NCBI GenBank assembly: GCA_037576195.1 | Contig: CM075101.1 | Coordinates: forward strand, 51,832,001 to 51,896,000 | DNA: 64,000 nucleotides | Source: Phytoseiulus persimilis | Lineage: Eukaryota; Arthropoda; Arachnida; Mesostigmata; Phytoseiidae | Direction: 5' to 3' | Shown here: piece by piece, positions 52,441 through 64,000 of the stretch | Numbering within the stretch: position 1 is the stretch's first letter | Layout of the letters: every line of letters starts with the position of its first letter | Notes under the pieces: model-generated | What the model saw: the letters and a program-made list of their open reading frames with translations, nothing else | Database searches by the model: none | What the model was told of the DNA's origin: nothing | Made by a program: the position numbers and the translations under genes

Positions 52441-54423
52441 GCTCAACGTAGACCCTCCGGACAACATGGCGGCTCCGGACGAATTCAAGGGAAAGAATGA
52501 AAACGGGACGCGCGAAATGGTGATTATTTCAATTCATGGGAACAAAAAGCCCGTTTTTCAGCAAGTTGGTCGGTAGCGATAAAGGTCGCGAAGTCTATGC
52601 AACAGAAAATATGCCAGTCCAGGTACTAGAGTATTTCCATGAGACAACGAGTATTGCACCGCTGAGTTTGAGAACTGTGAATAGACAGGGAGTGCACAGG
52701 ATCCTTGTCTACACTTCCCGAGTTCCCCTCGGAGAGTTTCGTCTCAACGTATGATCATCTTATCGACATCAGCAATGCCAAATGTTCATGGGCACGGTTG
52801 ATAAACTCCAGAACTAACTTTAAAATGGTTCGAGTTCGTGTTAGGATCGACAACAGAGGTCTCTCCACACTGAGGGAGGATACGGATAAATCAGGCACAG
52901 TTCAAAGCTGCGATTTTTTATTGCATCCGAATGCCGGTCTGAAACGTGTCACCGGTTCTTACCGATGTCGCAGAAGTGTTTTCGGTTCTTATCGACGTCA
53001 CGTTCGGACCTGCATTCGAGTATGTGTTGTTCTCACTTCAGAGCATTGCTAGCGTATGGGAGTCACTCGGGTTGGCACCGATCGCAAGCGAAAAAAAGAC
53101 AAGTCATGAAGTGGGTCTTTTCCTTAGATATCCAGAATGACCTGTACGTCATCTGTGGAGTACAGTCTTCCTCCACCACTTCGCATTTCAATCATCGCGG
53201 TTTCACTCTATCGCGATTCTTCCAAGCTGACCGAATTCGGTCATCAAAACTGGGAACAGGCCATGTATCGGATGGAACTCCTGGAACTGTGTCGATTATA
53301 GGGTGGGCGTACCAGTTAGGGAGGGACTGTACTCGCCAGATCAGAGGACCACTGCAACATGGGTTGGGCTGATTGCAAACGAATGAGAAGAGTGTTTGAA
53401 TTACGCGTTAATAACGTTCGGCCGGCGCCGCAATTTGGTCAACGCGGCTCCGAAGTTGCGAGACTCTCAGAGGCATGGAAAGTGTAGTCGTTGCCCATAG
53501 TAAAATCAGCTGATCGATTGAGGTGGAGGAAGGAGAGTTCTTCGTCATGAGTTCGCGTGGGAGCAAATATGCTAGTGATTCTTGAATCGATGGAGATCAC
53601 ACCCACCGAGACAAAGCAAATGCTTCGCACACACCTCACCGATGGGCGAACTGACTAACGTGGATCTTGCTTATGCATGACACGAGAGGAAGAATTGATC
53701 CCTGAATTCAAAAGGATATTCTTCACCTAAAGCTGGGGGAAGATCATTGGTGATGTTGAACACCTATTAAATTTCGATCTCGGTGAAATCTGTTCAATGA
53801 AAAACACACAAAAAGCACTAGACTTCCGAGAAAGGTCAGTTTGGAAGTATGAAACGTGTGAGATAGTTCACAAATAGAACAAATGACCTGGAACCATTTC
53901 ACTAGACAGTCATCTCAAAAGGTCCAACGTGAGAAGCTCATCTTAATAACTTGGTGTTTGAAAAGTTCCGAAAGCAACAGAGCTGGTGGAAACAAGGCAT
54001 AACAAGGCTGTTTCTCGAGAACCTCGGGTGCTCCTGTCCTCGATTCTGACTTGAGCAACCGAGAACCGGAACATGGTCTCAACGCGGGAACGAAATCTAG
54101 CCTGTGGAGAACGCGACATGAGGGGTGTTCTTCGTCTGAAACTCATCAGACATCGTTATCAGCCCCCGCAGATATTAAAGATATTCAAGTACATTCAATA
54201 AATGTACCAAATGGTTCTGATGAGAGCAGTAGACTCATTCTCGGGATAACCATGAGCCCAAATGAATGAGCTGACTTATCAGTGTGGACCACCATCTCGG
54301 TAAAGTACTGTTCAAAACTGAGTTCGATTGTACTGACCTGATCCCTGATATCATTTCCGATGTTGCCGACAGAAAGCTCCAAAATAAAAGGCAAATATGA
54401 CCGTATGTTTCACACAACATGAG
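52441..54423. other. No recognised gene
   Basis: Frames at 52.7-53.4 kb on + have no known domain. A short duplicated segment, GGTTCTTAYCGAYGTC, occurs twice between 52960 and 53005. AT-rich stretches lie around 53.7-53.9 kb. Confidence 0.4.
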
Positions 54424-54558
54424 ATAACCAACCCAGACTCGGGAAAGTATGCTCAGATAGCTTCCGGTATCACCCCTCCAGACTTGGAAAAGTGTGGTCA
54501 GATTTGTCTCGGAATCACCTCTCCACACTCGGAGAAGAATGTTTTGAGGATCAGGTTA
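54424..54558 (+). repeat. 45-bp tandem repeat, three units, same family as 3766-3922
   Basis: Units start at 54424, 54469 and 54514. Each codes for 15 residues of the pattern IT.P.SEKYGQI..G and is open in the same relative frame as the copies at 3.8 kb, on the same strand. It abuts the 5' side of the Copia remnant. Confidence 0.7.
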
Positions 54559-54599
54559 ATCAACTGTGCATGTTCGACAGGAATTCCAAGGCGGGGCCG

Positions 54600-56278
54600 G
54601 ATTGTTAGAAACCAGAAGCGTTGCTGCTTAGGCGGAATGGTCAGCGACCGAATCAGAAGAGGAATGAAAGGAATGAGCAGTGCTTCTACTTCCAGAAGCC
54701 AGGTCACTTCAAGAGACACTGCGAAAAGTGGATTGCGGATGGTAGACCGTGTCGCGACGGTAGACGACCTCAAAGGAGGTTGGCACATGGGGTGGAGACA
54801 AAGAACATGGCATTGGCTCTATCTCACGAGTTGTGCGAGATTGTGTCAGATCCCACTCGCTGGTGGGTTGATAATGGAGCAACTCAGCATGTAGCGCACT
54901 GTTCGGACTATTTTGGGAGAAGGATTGCGCCGAAGAATATCGTAACGACCGGTTGGTGGAAAACCAGGTTGCGCGAGCTTCCAAGTTCAACGGAAATCGG
55001 AGACGACCACGAGAAAACTCATCAATTTTCCTACAGAGCCCCCGTCTTTCGATTGCCCACCACTGTTCGCGTACTCTTTCGAATTCCAGCACATAGATCG
55101 GGGAGTACGGTGAAAAACTCAGCTCAAAGTTCTGAAATGAGCGGGTCAGGAGCGTCTGTGTTGGAGGCAGACGTCCAAGAAGAAATCCGAATCAACAACT
55201 TGTTTTAAACCGAACTGGAAGTGGAGCTGGAGGAACTGAAGAAGACGAACGAATTGAGGAAATTCGCGAATCGTGTATCGGAGGTCGACGATTTCGCGGC
55301 TCTTGTTGTGAATCTCTCGTTCAGAGTTTCACAAGTTTGATGAGTCACATGAGGCCGAAGCTGCTGGCGGAGAGCTTCTGCAGGCAATCGGGAAAGGAAC
55401 AATCCGTGCAGACAGTGGTGCAGAGTTGGTGCTCAAGGACGTCTGGTACGTACCGAAGGTGTCGAGGAACTTGTTTTCGGTGCTTGCTGCTCACGACAGG
55501 TCAGATGACAGCACATTCGTTTCCGAGGCTACGGAGTGTCATTTCAAGGTTGGGAACGAGGTTATATTTCGTGGACGTCGTCGAAAGAACGGCACCTTGT
55601 ACGAGGTCGGGTTTGGACCGGCTCGCTCTCGAAGTGAGGTGAACTCTATCGAGAACAGATCTTCTCAACTACAGCTGTATCACGAAAGGTTTGGACACCA
55701 GGACAAGAGGCATGTAAGGGACCTTGTGGGGAGAGCGCTTGGTATCAATGTTCCAATAACCAAGGAGATATGTGAGCCTTGAATATACGGAAAGCTACAC
55801 CGATCGACGTTTGGAACAAGGAAAGGGCGGTGAGGCCAGGCGAATTGCTTTCAGCAGACATTGTAGGTCCGTTCGACCCGTCTTTCAAGAAAGAAAAATA
55901 TGTGGTCGTCTTCGAGGATGACTTCTCAAGATTCAAGTATAGTTTCTTCCTGAAACACAAGAGTGAAGTCCCAATAGTCTTCAGGCAGGTGATCGCTCAC
56001 GCCAGCAACTTGGGACATAGAATTTTGGAGTTTTCGAGCGATAACGGAGGGGAATTCGACAACAGAGAGGTCAGGAGCATCTTGGCGAATTCAGGAATAA
56101 CTCAGAGACTCACTGCTCCTTACGCCCGGAGCAGAACGGAGGGAGCGTGAGAGAGGAAAGAACTATTGTGGGGATGGCTCGAATGCTGAAGTATGCGAGT
56201 CCGGATACGCACTAACCACAAGCGATTTGGGCTGAGCTCGTGCGTACAGCAATCCACATCCTGAGCCGAACAGGGAAG
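54600..56278 (+). pseudogene. Decayed Ty1/copia retrotransposon, 3' truncated by an LTR insertion
   Basis: In order: a gag zinc knuckle at about 54681 with its second Cys lost (CFYFQKPGHFKRHC), a protease-like DNGATQHV (about 54865), an unrelated-looking stretch of about 400 bases, KGTIRADSG and VWYVPKVSRNLFSVL (55.39-55.48 kb), a GAG-pre-integrase LYHERFGH (about 55.68 kb), and integrase DDFSR, SDNGGEF and RLTAPYARS (55.9-56.13 kb). Beyond the TGA at 56148 two further frame changes are needed to follow the integrase to SRTGK at 56278, where the frame is cut by an LTR. RT and RNase H are missing in this window. Confidence 0.85.
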
Positions 56279-56386
56279 TGTTACCTACCGGATGTAACCT
56301 GGTTGGTAGTGGGGGTACACACAAGGAAAAGCCGGAATTGGAGAAGGTAGCGAACCGACTCCAAACCTACTTCCTCGGTCGGCTGG
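56279..56386 (-). repeat. Left part of a minus-oriented LTR, split by BEL/Pao
   Basis: Starts TGTTAC (plus strand), the inverse of the GTAACA that ends the other part at 63788. With the BEL element and one GCTGG copy removed, the two parts form one LTR of about 305 bases. Its left border cuts the Copia integrase frame. Confidence 0.75.
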
Positions 56387-56782
56387 TGTTGCGGAATCTT
56401 CCAAGGTCTCTCCGGAGACCGTGGAGTTTCGGCAAGCTCCAGAGCACCGCTTTGGAGCTCAGAGTTTCTAGCGTTCCAGAAACGCTACTAGAGTATTATT
56501 ACGGCCAGTGGATAGAGGGCCGAGAGTGCATATCTGTCCATCCGAAATAAACGAGCCAACGTTGCACGTCGGCTCAGTGAAGCGAACATCACTGCGGTGT
56601 GGTCTGCGAACAGCCGACAACACACAAGTTGCAACCCGACCGTGAGCGACACGCACACGGTGCGAGCGATACGCTTGCAAATCTCTAACCAAGTTCGCTT
56701 TGCTGAGTCCGGACAGGCGGCTGCGGCCAGTAGACCAACAACCAGTGTCTTTCCTCAAGGATCCCGAGCGGGTTTGGCAACA
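56387..56782 (+). repeat. 5' LTR of the BEL/Pao element
   Basis: TGTTGCGG...GGCAACA. An AATAAA within CGAAATAAACG (about 56549) could be the R-region poly(A) signal. Confidence 0.95.
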
Positions 56783-56783
56783 G

Positions 56784-56797
56784 TGGTGTCAGAATTG
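56784..56797 (+). other. Primer-binding site of the BEL/Pao element
   Basis: TGGTGTCAGAATTG, one base after the LTR, begins with the TGG expected to pair with a tRNA CCA end. The tRNA is not identified. Confidence 0.6.
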
Positions 56798-56899
56798 TAA
56801 AAGAAGAACCCACGCACGCCGGCACGCGACACGTGGTGCTGAGTCATCACCTGAAGTCAAGCGGTTTGAAACCGACACTGCGGTGTTTCCCCTTCCGAC

Positions 56900-59800
56900 A
56901 TGGCCACCAAACAGGAGGCTGGAGCGGAGGTGACGCCCGAAGATACGAGGATCGTATTGCGTCGACGGGAGTTGACTTTGGCGAGACAGTTGACTACAAG
57001 GGCGTGCACGCGAGTACGAGAAGTACTAGCACGTGATGTATCCGAGCGAACCGTTGCGGGAGTTCGCGCGGCGATGGATGGCTTGCAGGAGCAAGCAACA
57101 CGGCTCTCGGTTGCGACCAGAGCCGTGGTGGAAGCTGGAAACATGACTTCAGATCGATTGGAGGCCGAGCTAGCCAAGGAGATCGAGTACGAGGCTAAGG
57201 TGGTCGATCTGAAATTCGACGTAGAGGAATTCCTGCGGGAGAATGACCCGGAGGCCTACCGGGAGGAGAGATCGCGAGGCAACTCGATTTCGATTCAGCA
57301 TCAAAGCTCACTCGTCGAACCTCAAATCTCGGTCACGAGGCGACCAGAGGTTCCGAAAATGCCCACGTTCCTTCGTACCTCGTGGGACGAGGTGATTAGA
57401 AGGGTTCCGAAGTTCGACGGAGATCCGGTAAAATTCAAGAACTGGCAGAATGCGTTCCGCCTGTACGTAGACTCAACCGACATCGATCCTCTCGAGAAGT
57501 TTCATCTGCTGAAGGAGACCATTGGAAGAGACGTGGTCAGTTGCATTGCCAGTCTGGAGCTGAATTGCGACAACTACGAAATAGCACGGGACACAGTCTA
57601 CAAACTCTTCGGACAGACTGCGGTGGCAGAGGACCGTCTAGTCGATAACGTGGTCGAAGCGTGCAACAGAAGAAATCTCAACGACGGCGCGAATTTTGTG
57701 AAATTCGTGACGGATGTCACACAGAACATCCAGTCTCTCATCGCACTCGGATACAGCCATGAAGGTCTGTCCCCCTTCCCTACTAGAATAATTATGAAAG
57801 CGTTGCCGTATGATCGCAGGCGAAGATTCGATGACGCAGTAGGTTGGCAAGATGAGGATGAGAGAAGGTGTAGGTTAAAAGAATTGCTGGATTTTCTGGA
57901 AGCTGAACAGTTCCAAGTGAGAAAGTTGTCACCGTCTGTGTTCAGAACACACTCGAGTCCTGTTCCGAGCAACGGAATGGGAAGAGCTAGGGTTGATGCG
58001 TCACCTAGAATGCCATCACAGCAAAGTCAGTTCAGCCGAAAGATCAAGCCCAGGTTCAGCCCTGCGGGGCCAACAGGTTCGATAAGCAATCAGCATGCTT
58101 TTGCGGTCACTGCATCTTCGTCCGCGGATCATTCGTGTATCTTTTGCTCAGGACAGCATATTAGTGGTAACTGTAGGAAGCCGATGTCTCCGGAAGAGCG
58201 GAGAAAGTGCGCGACGACAAAGAATGCTTGTTTCAAATGTCTGGATCGGAACCACAGAGTCGACAAATGCAAGGCAAAGGGTTGCGCGAAGTGTGGCAAG
58301 GGTCACCATAAGTTACTCTGCGTGATGCCGGCTGGGGCAGCGGCAGCGGCGCCAGCGGGAAGTCGAGCGGACGTTACCAGCGTGAATTCGATAAAGATCA
58401 CAAACATTTCAGAGAAGCGATTGCCTACGGGTTACGTCGAGGTAGTCTCGGACGAATGCGTGGCAGTAGGTAGAATCGTTCTGGATACGGGGTCTCAGAA
58501 AACTCTCATCTCCAATAGGTTTGCGAATTTGTTGGAAGCGAAGGAGGTTGGCTCCGAAAACTTCTATCTGCAGTCAGCAGGTCAGGCGCATCCTAAGAAG
58601 TGCAAAGGGAGGATCGTAGAGATCACGCTGAAGAGTAGATTCTCGGACAACCACATGGTCATTTACGCGACAGCGTTGCCGAACGTGGTGGAGGGTACTC
58701 TTCCGGAGGCTAACTTCACGGGAAACTTAGAGCCGATTGCGGATCGTAATGAGGGAGCGTGGTCGGCAGAGATCTGTATGTTGGTCGGGGTAGACTACTT
58801 ATATCCCATCGTGGGAACGAACACCAAAAAGTTAGGGGGATTCGTTGCGATCGAAACCCTGTTCGGGTATTTTCTATGCGGAACGGGCCAACATCAGGAA
58901 ATTAGATTGAACCCAGCTCTCGTGAAAGTGATCCAACAAAAGAGAAAGGCATGGAACGGCAGAGCGGAAAGCCAGCGAGGCGGCAGCGCGACGGTGTCTC
59001 TCGCGGCGACAGTTCGTTCGAAATATGATCCAGAGGACATATCGTTCCTGTGGGATACGGAGGTCCTCGGGATCGAACCGTATTTCAAGGAAAATGACGA
59101 AGTGCCCAATGAAGAGTTGACGGAATTCGTTCGTACAACTACTCAAAGAAAACCCGATGGGAGGTATATTATTCATTTGCCGTTCAAACCGAACAAAGAT
59201 ACGTTGGGAGACAACCGCGAGCTGACGCTGCGGCGTCTGAAAAGCTTTTTGGCTCAGACAAAAAAGAATCAAGCGCTCTTAGAGGCAGTTGATACCGAAA
59301 TGGTGGACCTGTTGGATCAGGGTTTCATTGAGCTTGCGGATTCTCCAAAACCGGGTGAACAATGCCATTATTTACCGTTGCTCGCGGTAATAAAAAAACA
59401 AGCTTCGGCGGAAGCCAAAATGAAAGTCAGAGTGGTGAACGATGCAAGTGCACGTTCGAGGAACGAAGCTGGCTTGAACGACGTGTTGTATCAAGGCGAG
59501 AATCTCATCGCGGACATTGTTTCAGTCATACTCCAATTCCGGCAGCTTCCGATTGCGATCACAGCTGACATAGAGAAAGCATAGCTTCAGTTCGAGATAA
59601 CTCCGGAGCATAGGAAGTTTCTGAAATTCCTGTGGCCGATAGGCATAAGTAAGAATCCGAGAGCCCCACTCAGGGAAATGCAATCGTGTAGGTTATCTTT
59701 CGGGTTGGTCAGTGCGCCTTACCAGCACTGTGCAGGCATCAGGCTCCATTTGGAGAATGAAATCAGGAATCGGCCGCAGGACAAGGAGTTACTCGAGTTC

Positions 59801-62419
59801 GTGAAAAAGTATTTCTATGTAGATGATTTGATCGCAGGCGCAGAGAACGCCGGGAGCGGAGAAAAAGTTGTTGAAATCTTACACGAGTCGTTCAAGGCAG
59901 GCTGCTTTCCGTTGAAAAAATGGTCGACGAACTCTGCGGAGTTGGGTAGATTCATACAACATCGATACCCTGACGCGACAGTCACGTTCGACGACGAAAA
60001 TTTCAAGTTTCTCGGTGTGAGATGGAATCAGAAAGAAGACACGATGCACATAGATGTCTCAAAGACGATCGCGTTTTTCGAAATTAGCGTTCCAACGAAA
60101 CGATCTCTACTCAAGGGAGCTAGCCAGGTTTTCGATCCGTTGGGAATCGTGGCGCCGATCTCGTTGGGCATGAAATGTTTACTCCAGCATCATTGGCAGA
60201 AGAAGCTAGATTGGAACCAGGTTCTGACTGGGGAAGATCTCGAGCAGTACAGAGATGTCACATGCAGGCTCGAAAATATCAAGCACATTAGCGTAGCGAG
60301 GGACTTTCTAGCGACGAAAGATAGCCGAGGCACTGCGGTGCGGGAGTTGCACGTATTTTGCGATGCAAGCCTCACAGGCTATGGGTGCGTGGCATACGCG
60401 AGGGATGTTTCGAATCGAAATCAGATCACGGTCTCGTTGATCATGGCGAAAGGGCGAGTGGCTCCTTTGAAGGGGAATTGGTCAATCCACAGGCTGGAAT
60501 TGTTGGGCGCGGTCTTGGCGGTAAGGATCGCAAAAAAGATCACCCAGGGAGTCGACTTGCCGTTCGCGTCGATCAATTACTGGTGCGACAATGCATGCGT
60601 GCTAGCTTGGATTCGCGACAAGCCAGAAAGATGGAAGCCGTTTGTCGAAAATCGGGTGAAGGAAATTCAAGCGTCTTCCGAGTCGAGTCAATGGAGCTAT
60701 GTGCGGTCGGAGGAAAACAGTTGCGACTTGCTTTCCAGAAACTCAGCGTTGGATTCAAATGAGCTTCGGAATTTTTGGTTGTACGGCCCAGCATGGTTAA
60801 AATCCGGCAGGAAGCCGGAGGATCATAGCTTAAATCCGAGCGAATATGAGTTCGAAGTTGCAAACGAGAAACGGTCTCAATGTTTCGTAGGATCGGTCGC
60901 GGTGAAACAGGACCCGATCGACATTAAGCCCATGTCATCGTGGGCAAAGACAGTCAGGGTTGTCGCGTATTTGCGGCGCTGGAGGTTATTCAGGCGGGAG
61001 TTGAAACCGCAGTGGCTGGCGTCGATCGCCACGAAAGAGTACACCAGCGCCGAGACAATTATCCTGAAGAACATCCAAGGCCAGCACTTCCATGCGGAGC
61101 TGGAAGCCGGGTTCGAGGATTTGTCGAAGCGAAGTCAACTATATCAATATAATCCATTCGTGGACAAGCAGGGCCTGATTAGGTGCCGCTCCAGGTTGAA
61201 CAATCTCAAAAATGTTGACTTCGAGACGACGAACCCGATAATATTGCCTGGGGAAGATGCTTTGGTTGATCTGTACGTTCGTTGGACTCACGAAAAAGTG
61301 TGCATGCATGCGGGCAGCATACCGGGTGTTATGCAGCGGATCAGAAGGCGCTTTTTGGTTCTGCGGGGTCGGCGCGCGGCGAAAAAAGCAATCAGTCGAT
61401 GCAAAGTGTGCGCGAAGTTCAGAGCTCAGCCAGCTGCGGAGTCTACTCCGGATTTGCCAAAATTCAGAGTCGAGACAGTTCCAGCTTTCAGCACTACGGG
61501 GGTGGACGCGGCAGGTCCGATCTGGATAAAAGATCATAATGGCAAGAAAGCCACGGCGTTCATCATGTTGTTCTGCTGCTCGGTTTCGAGAGCGGTCAGA
61601 ATGGAGCTGGTCGAGAACCTGTCGACGTACGAATTTCTTTTGGCAATGAGGAGGTTCTACAATCGGAATCCAACGGTGGTTTGCTTCTTTTCGGATAATG
61701 CGTCATCCTTCCGAAGGGCGGCGAAAGAAATCAAACTTTTGTTCGACTTGGCGAGATCTGAGGAGACTCAGAGTTTTCTCTCAAAGCATAGGATAGATTG
61801 GAAGTTCAATACGGAAAGAGCACCATGGAGGAACGGATTCGTAGAAAGACTCTTCGGAACGATAAAAAAACCTTTGCGGAAGGTGCTAGGGAAGAATTTA
61901 CCATCATTCAGAGAGCTCGAAACAATTCTCACGGATATCGAAAAAATCGTGAATGATCGACCGTTGGGATGCGTCAGCAACGATCCGAATGAACCGTTGC
62001 CAGTGACTCCGGCGGATTTGCTGTATGGCAACACAACGCGTCCAGCGTTGCCGGAGCTGTACGAGATCTTGGAAACATCAGAATCGGCGACAGCCACAAT
62101 CTTGTCCGAACGATGGAAATTCCAGCAAAACATCCTGAATGCGTTCTGGAATAGGTTTCGCCGGGAGTATCTATTTCAACTCAAGTCCAACCTAGGATCT
62201 AAACCGATTCGTAGCAGATCAATCGAGGTCGGAGACGTGGTGCTGCTTGACGATCCAGCGCCATCAAGAAGCTATTGGCCGGTCGCTAGAGTGCAGTCTT
62301 TATGCGCGGGGAGCGGAGGAGACGGCAAGATGCGAACTTGCATAGTCAAATTGCCCAATGGGAGAACTTTGGAAAGACCCATTCAACTTCTGTACAAACT
62401 CGATCTAGCTCAATATTAA
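56900..62419 (+). pseudogene. BEL/Pao gag-pol polyprotein with one internal stop
   Basis: One frame of about 1,839 codons, broken only by TAG at 59582-59584. In order: gag DUF1759-like region (res about 175-330), three Cys/His knuckles (about 412-475; CFKCLDRNHRVDKC is canonical), aspartic protease LDTGSQKTLIS (about 527), reverse transcriptase from about 745 with ADIEKA at the stop and YVDD at 59.82 kb, RNase H (FCDASLTGYG, 60.36 kb), integrase zinc region (H...H, CKVC), integrase core with VDAAGP, FFSDNASSF and NGFVERLFG, and a C-terminal DUF5641-type domain (SYWPVARV ... GRTLERPI). No envelope gene. The stop falls in RT motif A, so this copy is probably inactive unless read through. Confidence 0.9.
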
Positions 62420-63183
62420 AAGTATCTAGTGGGTAGGAAGTAGGCAAATCAAGTGAAATTGTAAAAAAACGACGTTTATTAACAGTGGGCCAACGCTAGG
62501 CTAGCCGCATCAATCGGAGGGTGCCGTCCGGGAGTCGGACTTTGTAGTAGGGCCCGTCGGCAGGCAGGGCGAACGGGACGTCGTCGGTGGGGTCGGCGGG
62601 GGTGAGCTCCAGGTCGTCTTCGGTGGTGATGAACTCAGTCGCACTGAGTCGGGGCGGCGAGGCACCATGCGGATGTGATTAAGCCATCTTGCGGGTAGCG
62701 TGCGGAGCGGGGTTCGGATGTGTTCGTCTCGATGAGCCGGAGAGCAAGCAGGTCTCAGAGGTCTGCGGACCTAGGTTTTATACTTTTCCAAGGGGGAGAA
62801 AACTTCCGAAAGGCGGGTCCATTGGAAGCGTAGGGAACTATGCGTGGTTCTGATTTGTCACTTAAGATCGCGCGTTCAACTCGGCTGACTTGCATAAGTG
62901 TCTCTCGTGTTTCCGAAACAGGCTCGCGTTTCTCACAGGCGTTCTCGGTCGTCGATCTCAAGAAATGGTACCGCGGATTTAGAAAGTCATCCATCCCAAA
63001 GCAAGAACGAAATATGCCAACCAATATGAAATATATGCAATGTGAATTGGTTGAATGACTGCATGAAGAAGGTTCAAGTGTAATTCAAGTTTGTATGGAC
63101 TCGAAGAGAGACGTCCGATGTATACACGACAAAATTGTCCCGGATGTTAACAGGGTCAGAACCGCTGCGGCGGTTGCCGGGAG
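62420..63183. other. 3' internal region of the BEL element with antisense coding-like tail
   Basis: The 764 bases between pol and the 3' LTR are longer than expected for a 3' leader. On -, 62678-62496 is open and GC-rich and ends with DGPYYKVRLPDGTLRLMRLA then TAG, followed by AATAAA at 62480-62475. A further 89-codon - frame (63024-62755) is unidentified. No clear polypurine tract precedes the 3' LTR. Confidence 0.45.
62475..62480 (-). terminator. Antisense poly(A) signal inside the BEL element
   Basis: AATAAA on the minus strand, 15 bases after the TAG of the antisense frame. Confidence 0.4.
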
Positions 63184-63586
63184 TGTTGCGGAATCTTCCA
63201 AGGTCTCTCCGGAGACCGTGGAGTTTCGGCAAGCTCCAGAGCACCGCTTTGGAGCTCAGAGTTTCTAGCGTTCCAGAAACGCTACTAGAGTATTATTACG
63301 GCCAGTGGATAGAGGGCCGAGAGTGCATATCTGTCCATCCGAAATAAACGAGCCAACGTTGCACGTCGGCTCCGTGAAGCGAACATCACTGCGGTGTGGT
63401 CGACTGTCTGCGAACAGCCGACAACACACAAGTTGCAACCCGACCGTGAGCGACACGCACACGGTGCGAGCGATACGCTTGCAAATCTCTAACCAAGTTC
63501 GCTTTGCGGAGTCCGGACAGGCGGCTGCGGCCAGTAGACCAACAACCAGTGTCTTTCCTCAAGGATCCCGAGCGGGTTTGGCAACA
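63184..63586 (+). repeat. 3' LTR of the BEL/Pao element
   Basis: Same as the 5' LTR except for two substitutions and a CGACTGT-type 7-base insertion at about 63400. Confidence 0.95.
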
Positions 63587-63788
63587 GCTGGAAGGGAGAC
63601 GCGAGGGTCTCCGAGGTTCGACTGTGTGTGTGAGAGAGATGCACGTCGAGCTCTCCGACGGCTTCCATAGCCGGGAGAGGAGGAACCCGACGGCATCCCG
63701 AGAGAGCCGGGCGAAAAGCGGTTCGGAGCCGGGGCTCTTTATTACGGGATTATAGATACCTACAATGCATCTTCCAGCATTCGTAACA
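63587..63788 (-). repeat. Right part of the minus-oriented LTR
   Basis: On the minus strand it begins TGTTACGAATGCTGG, carries AATAAA (63743-63738), and is preceded by a purine run GGGGGAA like a polypurine tract. This makes it the 3' LTR of an element whose body leaves the window to the right. The class (Gypsy-type?) is inferred only. Confidence 0.7.
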
Positions 63789-64000
63789 TTCCCCCGGGGG
63801 CGTGTACGCTCGAAATGACAACTCGGGCAGAGGGGGGTGAGAGCGATCGCAGATCGATTCCTCGGATTTCGTGATGATGAATCCGCACAGTAGCGTGAAC
63901 CATTCGGACGATGCGGACTCTGCGCGACCAGCCAAGGCTGGCCCGGCGGCGGAAGGGGGAGCCGTAGGTTCGGCATCTGACTCTCCATGCTCCGTCGGGG
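63789..64000 (-). mobile_element. Internal 3' end of the minus-oriented LTR element
   Basis: GC-rich, with open minus frames to the window edge (one Pro/Ala-rich). It probably includes the 3' end of the element's coding region, but no retroviral motif is visible in this short piece. Confidence 0.4.

Larger units (their letters stand above)
56387..63586 (+). mobile_element. Full-length BEL/Pao LTR retrotransposon, recent insertion
   Basis: 7.2-kb element with LTRs 56387-56782 (396 bp) and 63184-63586 (403 bp), each TG...CA. They differ by two substitutions and a 7-base insertion. The target duplication is GCTGG (56382-56386 and 63587-63591). One long gag-pol frame is interrupted by a single stop. 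It is inserted in an older LTR. LTR identity above 99% points to a recent insertion. Confidence 0.95.

Overview
This is a nuclear eukaryotic window, most likely from an arthropod with about 50% GC and short introns (many 50-110 bases). A phytoseiid-type mite such as Galendromus/Metaseiulus is my best guess. That is an inference from gene structure, GC and retroelement content; no species marker is present. I placed exons by joining GT..AG introns whose phases agree with conserved protein blocks.

Left part (0-8.7 kb): a CDKL1/4-type protein kinase on + (eight exons, 399-2855) and a secreted trypsin-like serine protease on - (5901-8399, TATA box at 8707-8713). From 8.7 to 21 kb I recognise nothing with certainty. 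There are a few minus-strand coding-like exons and, at 18-20 kb, GC-rich tracts with simple repeats. A prothymosin-like acidic protein (21009-23342, +) has a 1.9-kb intron.

Middle part (27-43 kb): basigin (27163-31983, -, nine exons) lies directly downstream of a second, secreted three-Ig protein (32561-35997, -). An orphan signal-peptide exon at 37 kb may be the start of a third. A foldback MITE with a 10-bp target duplication sits in an intron of the secreted Ig gene. Mediator subunit 28 (37981-38831, +) converges on an unidentified minus-strand gene (39247-40102). A secreted protein with a cysteine-rich tail follows (41758-42643, +).

Right part (45-64 kb): RBM39/CAPER splicing factor (45318-47178, -) with almost the whole protein on one exon, then a mobile-element pile-up. 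A decayed hAT transposon (48827-52440) is followed by a decayed Copia element (54600-56278). The 3' LTR of a minus-oriented element interrupts the Copia frame. A nearly intact, recent BEL/Pao retrotransposon (56387-63586) is in turn inserted in that LTR with a GCTGG duplication.

The host genes look independent (signalling, proteolysis, chromatin, cell surface, transcription, splicing); no operon-like logic applies. The two Ig genes are the only functional cluster. I saw no tRNA, rRNA or CRISPR array.
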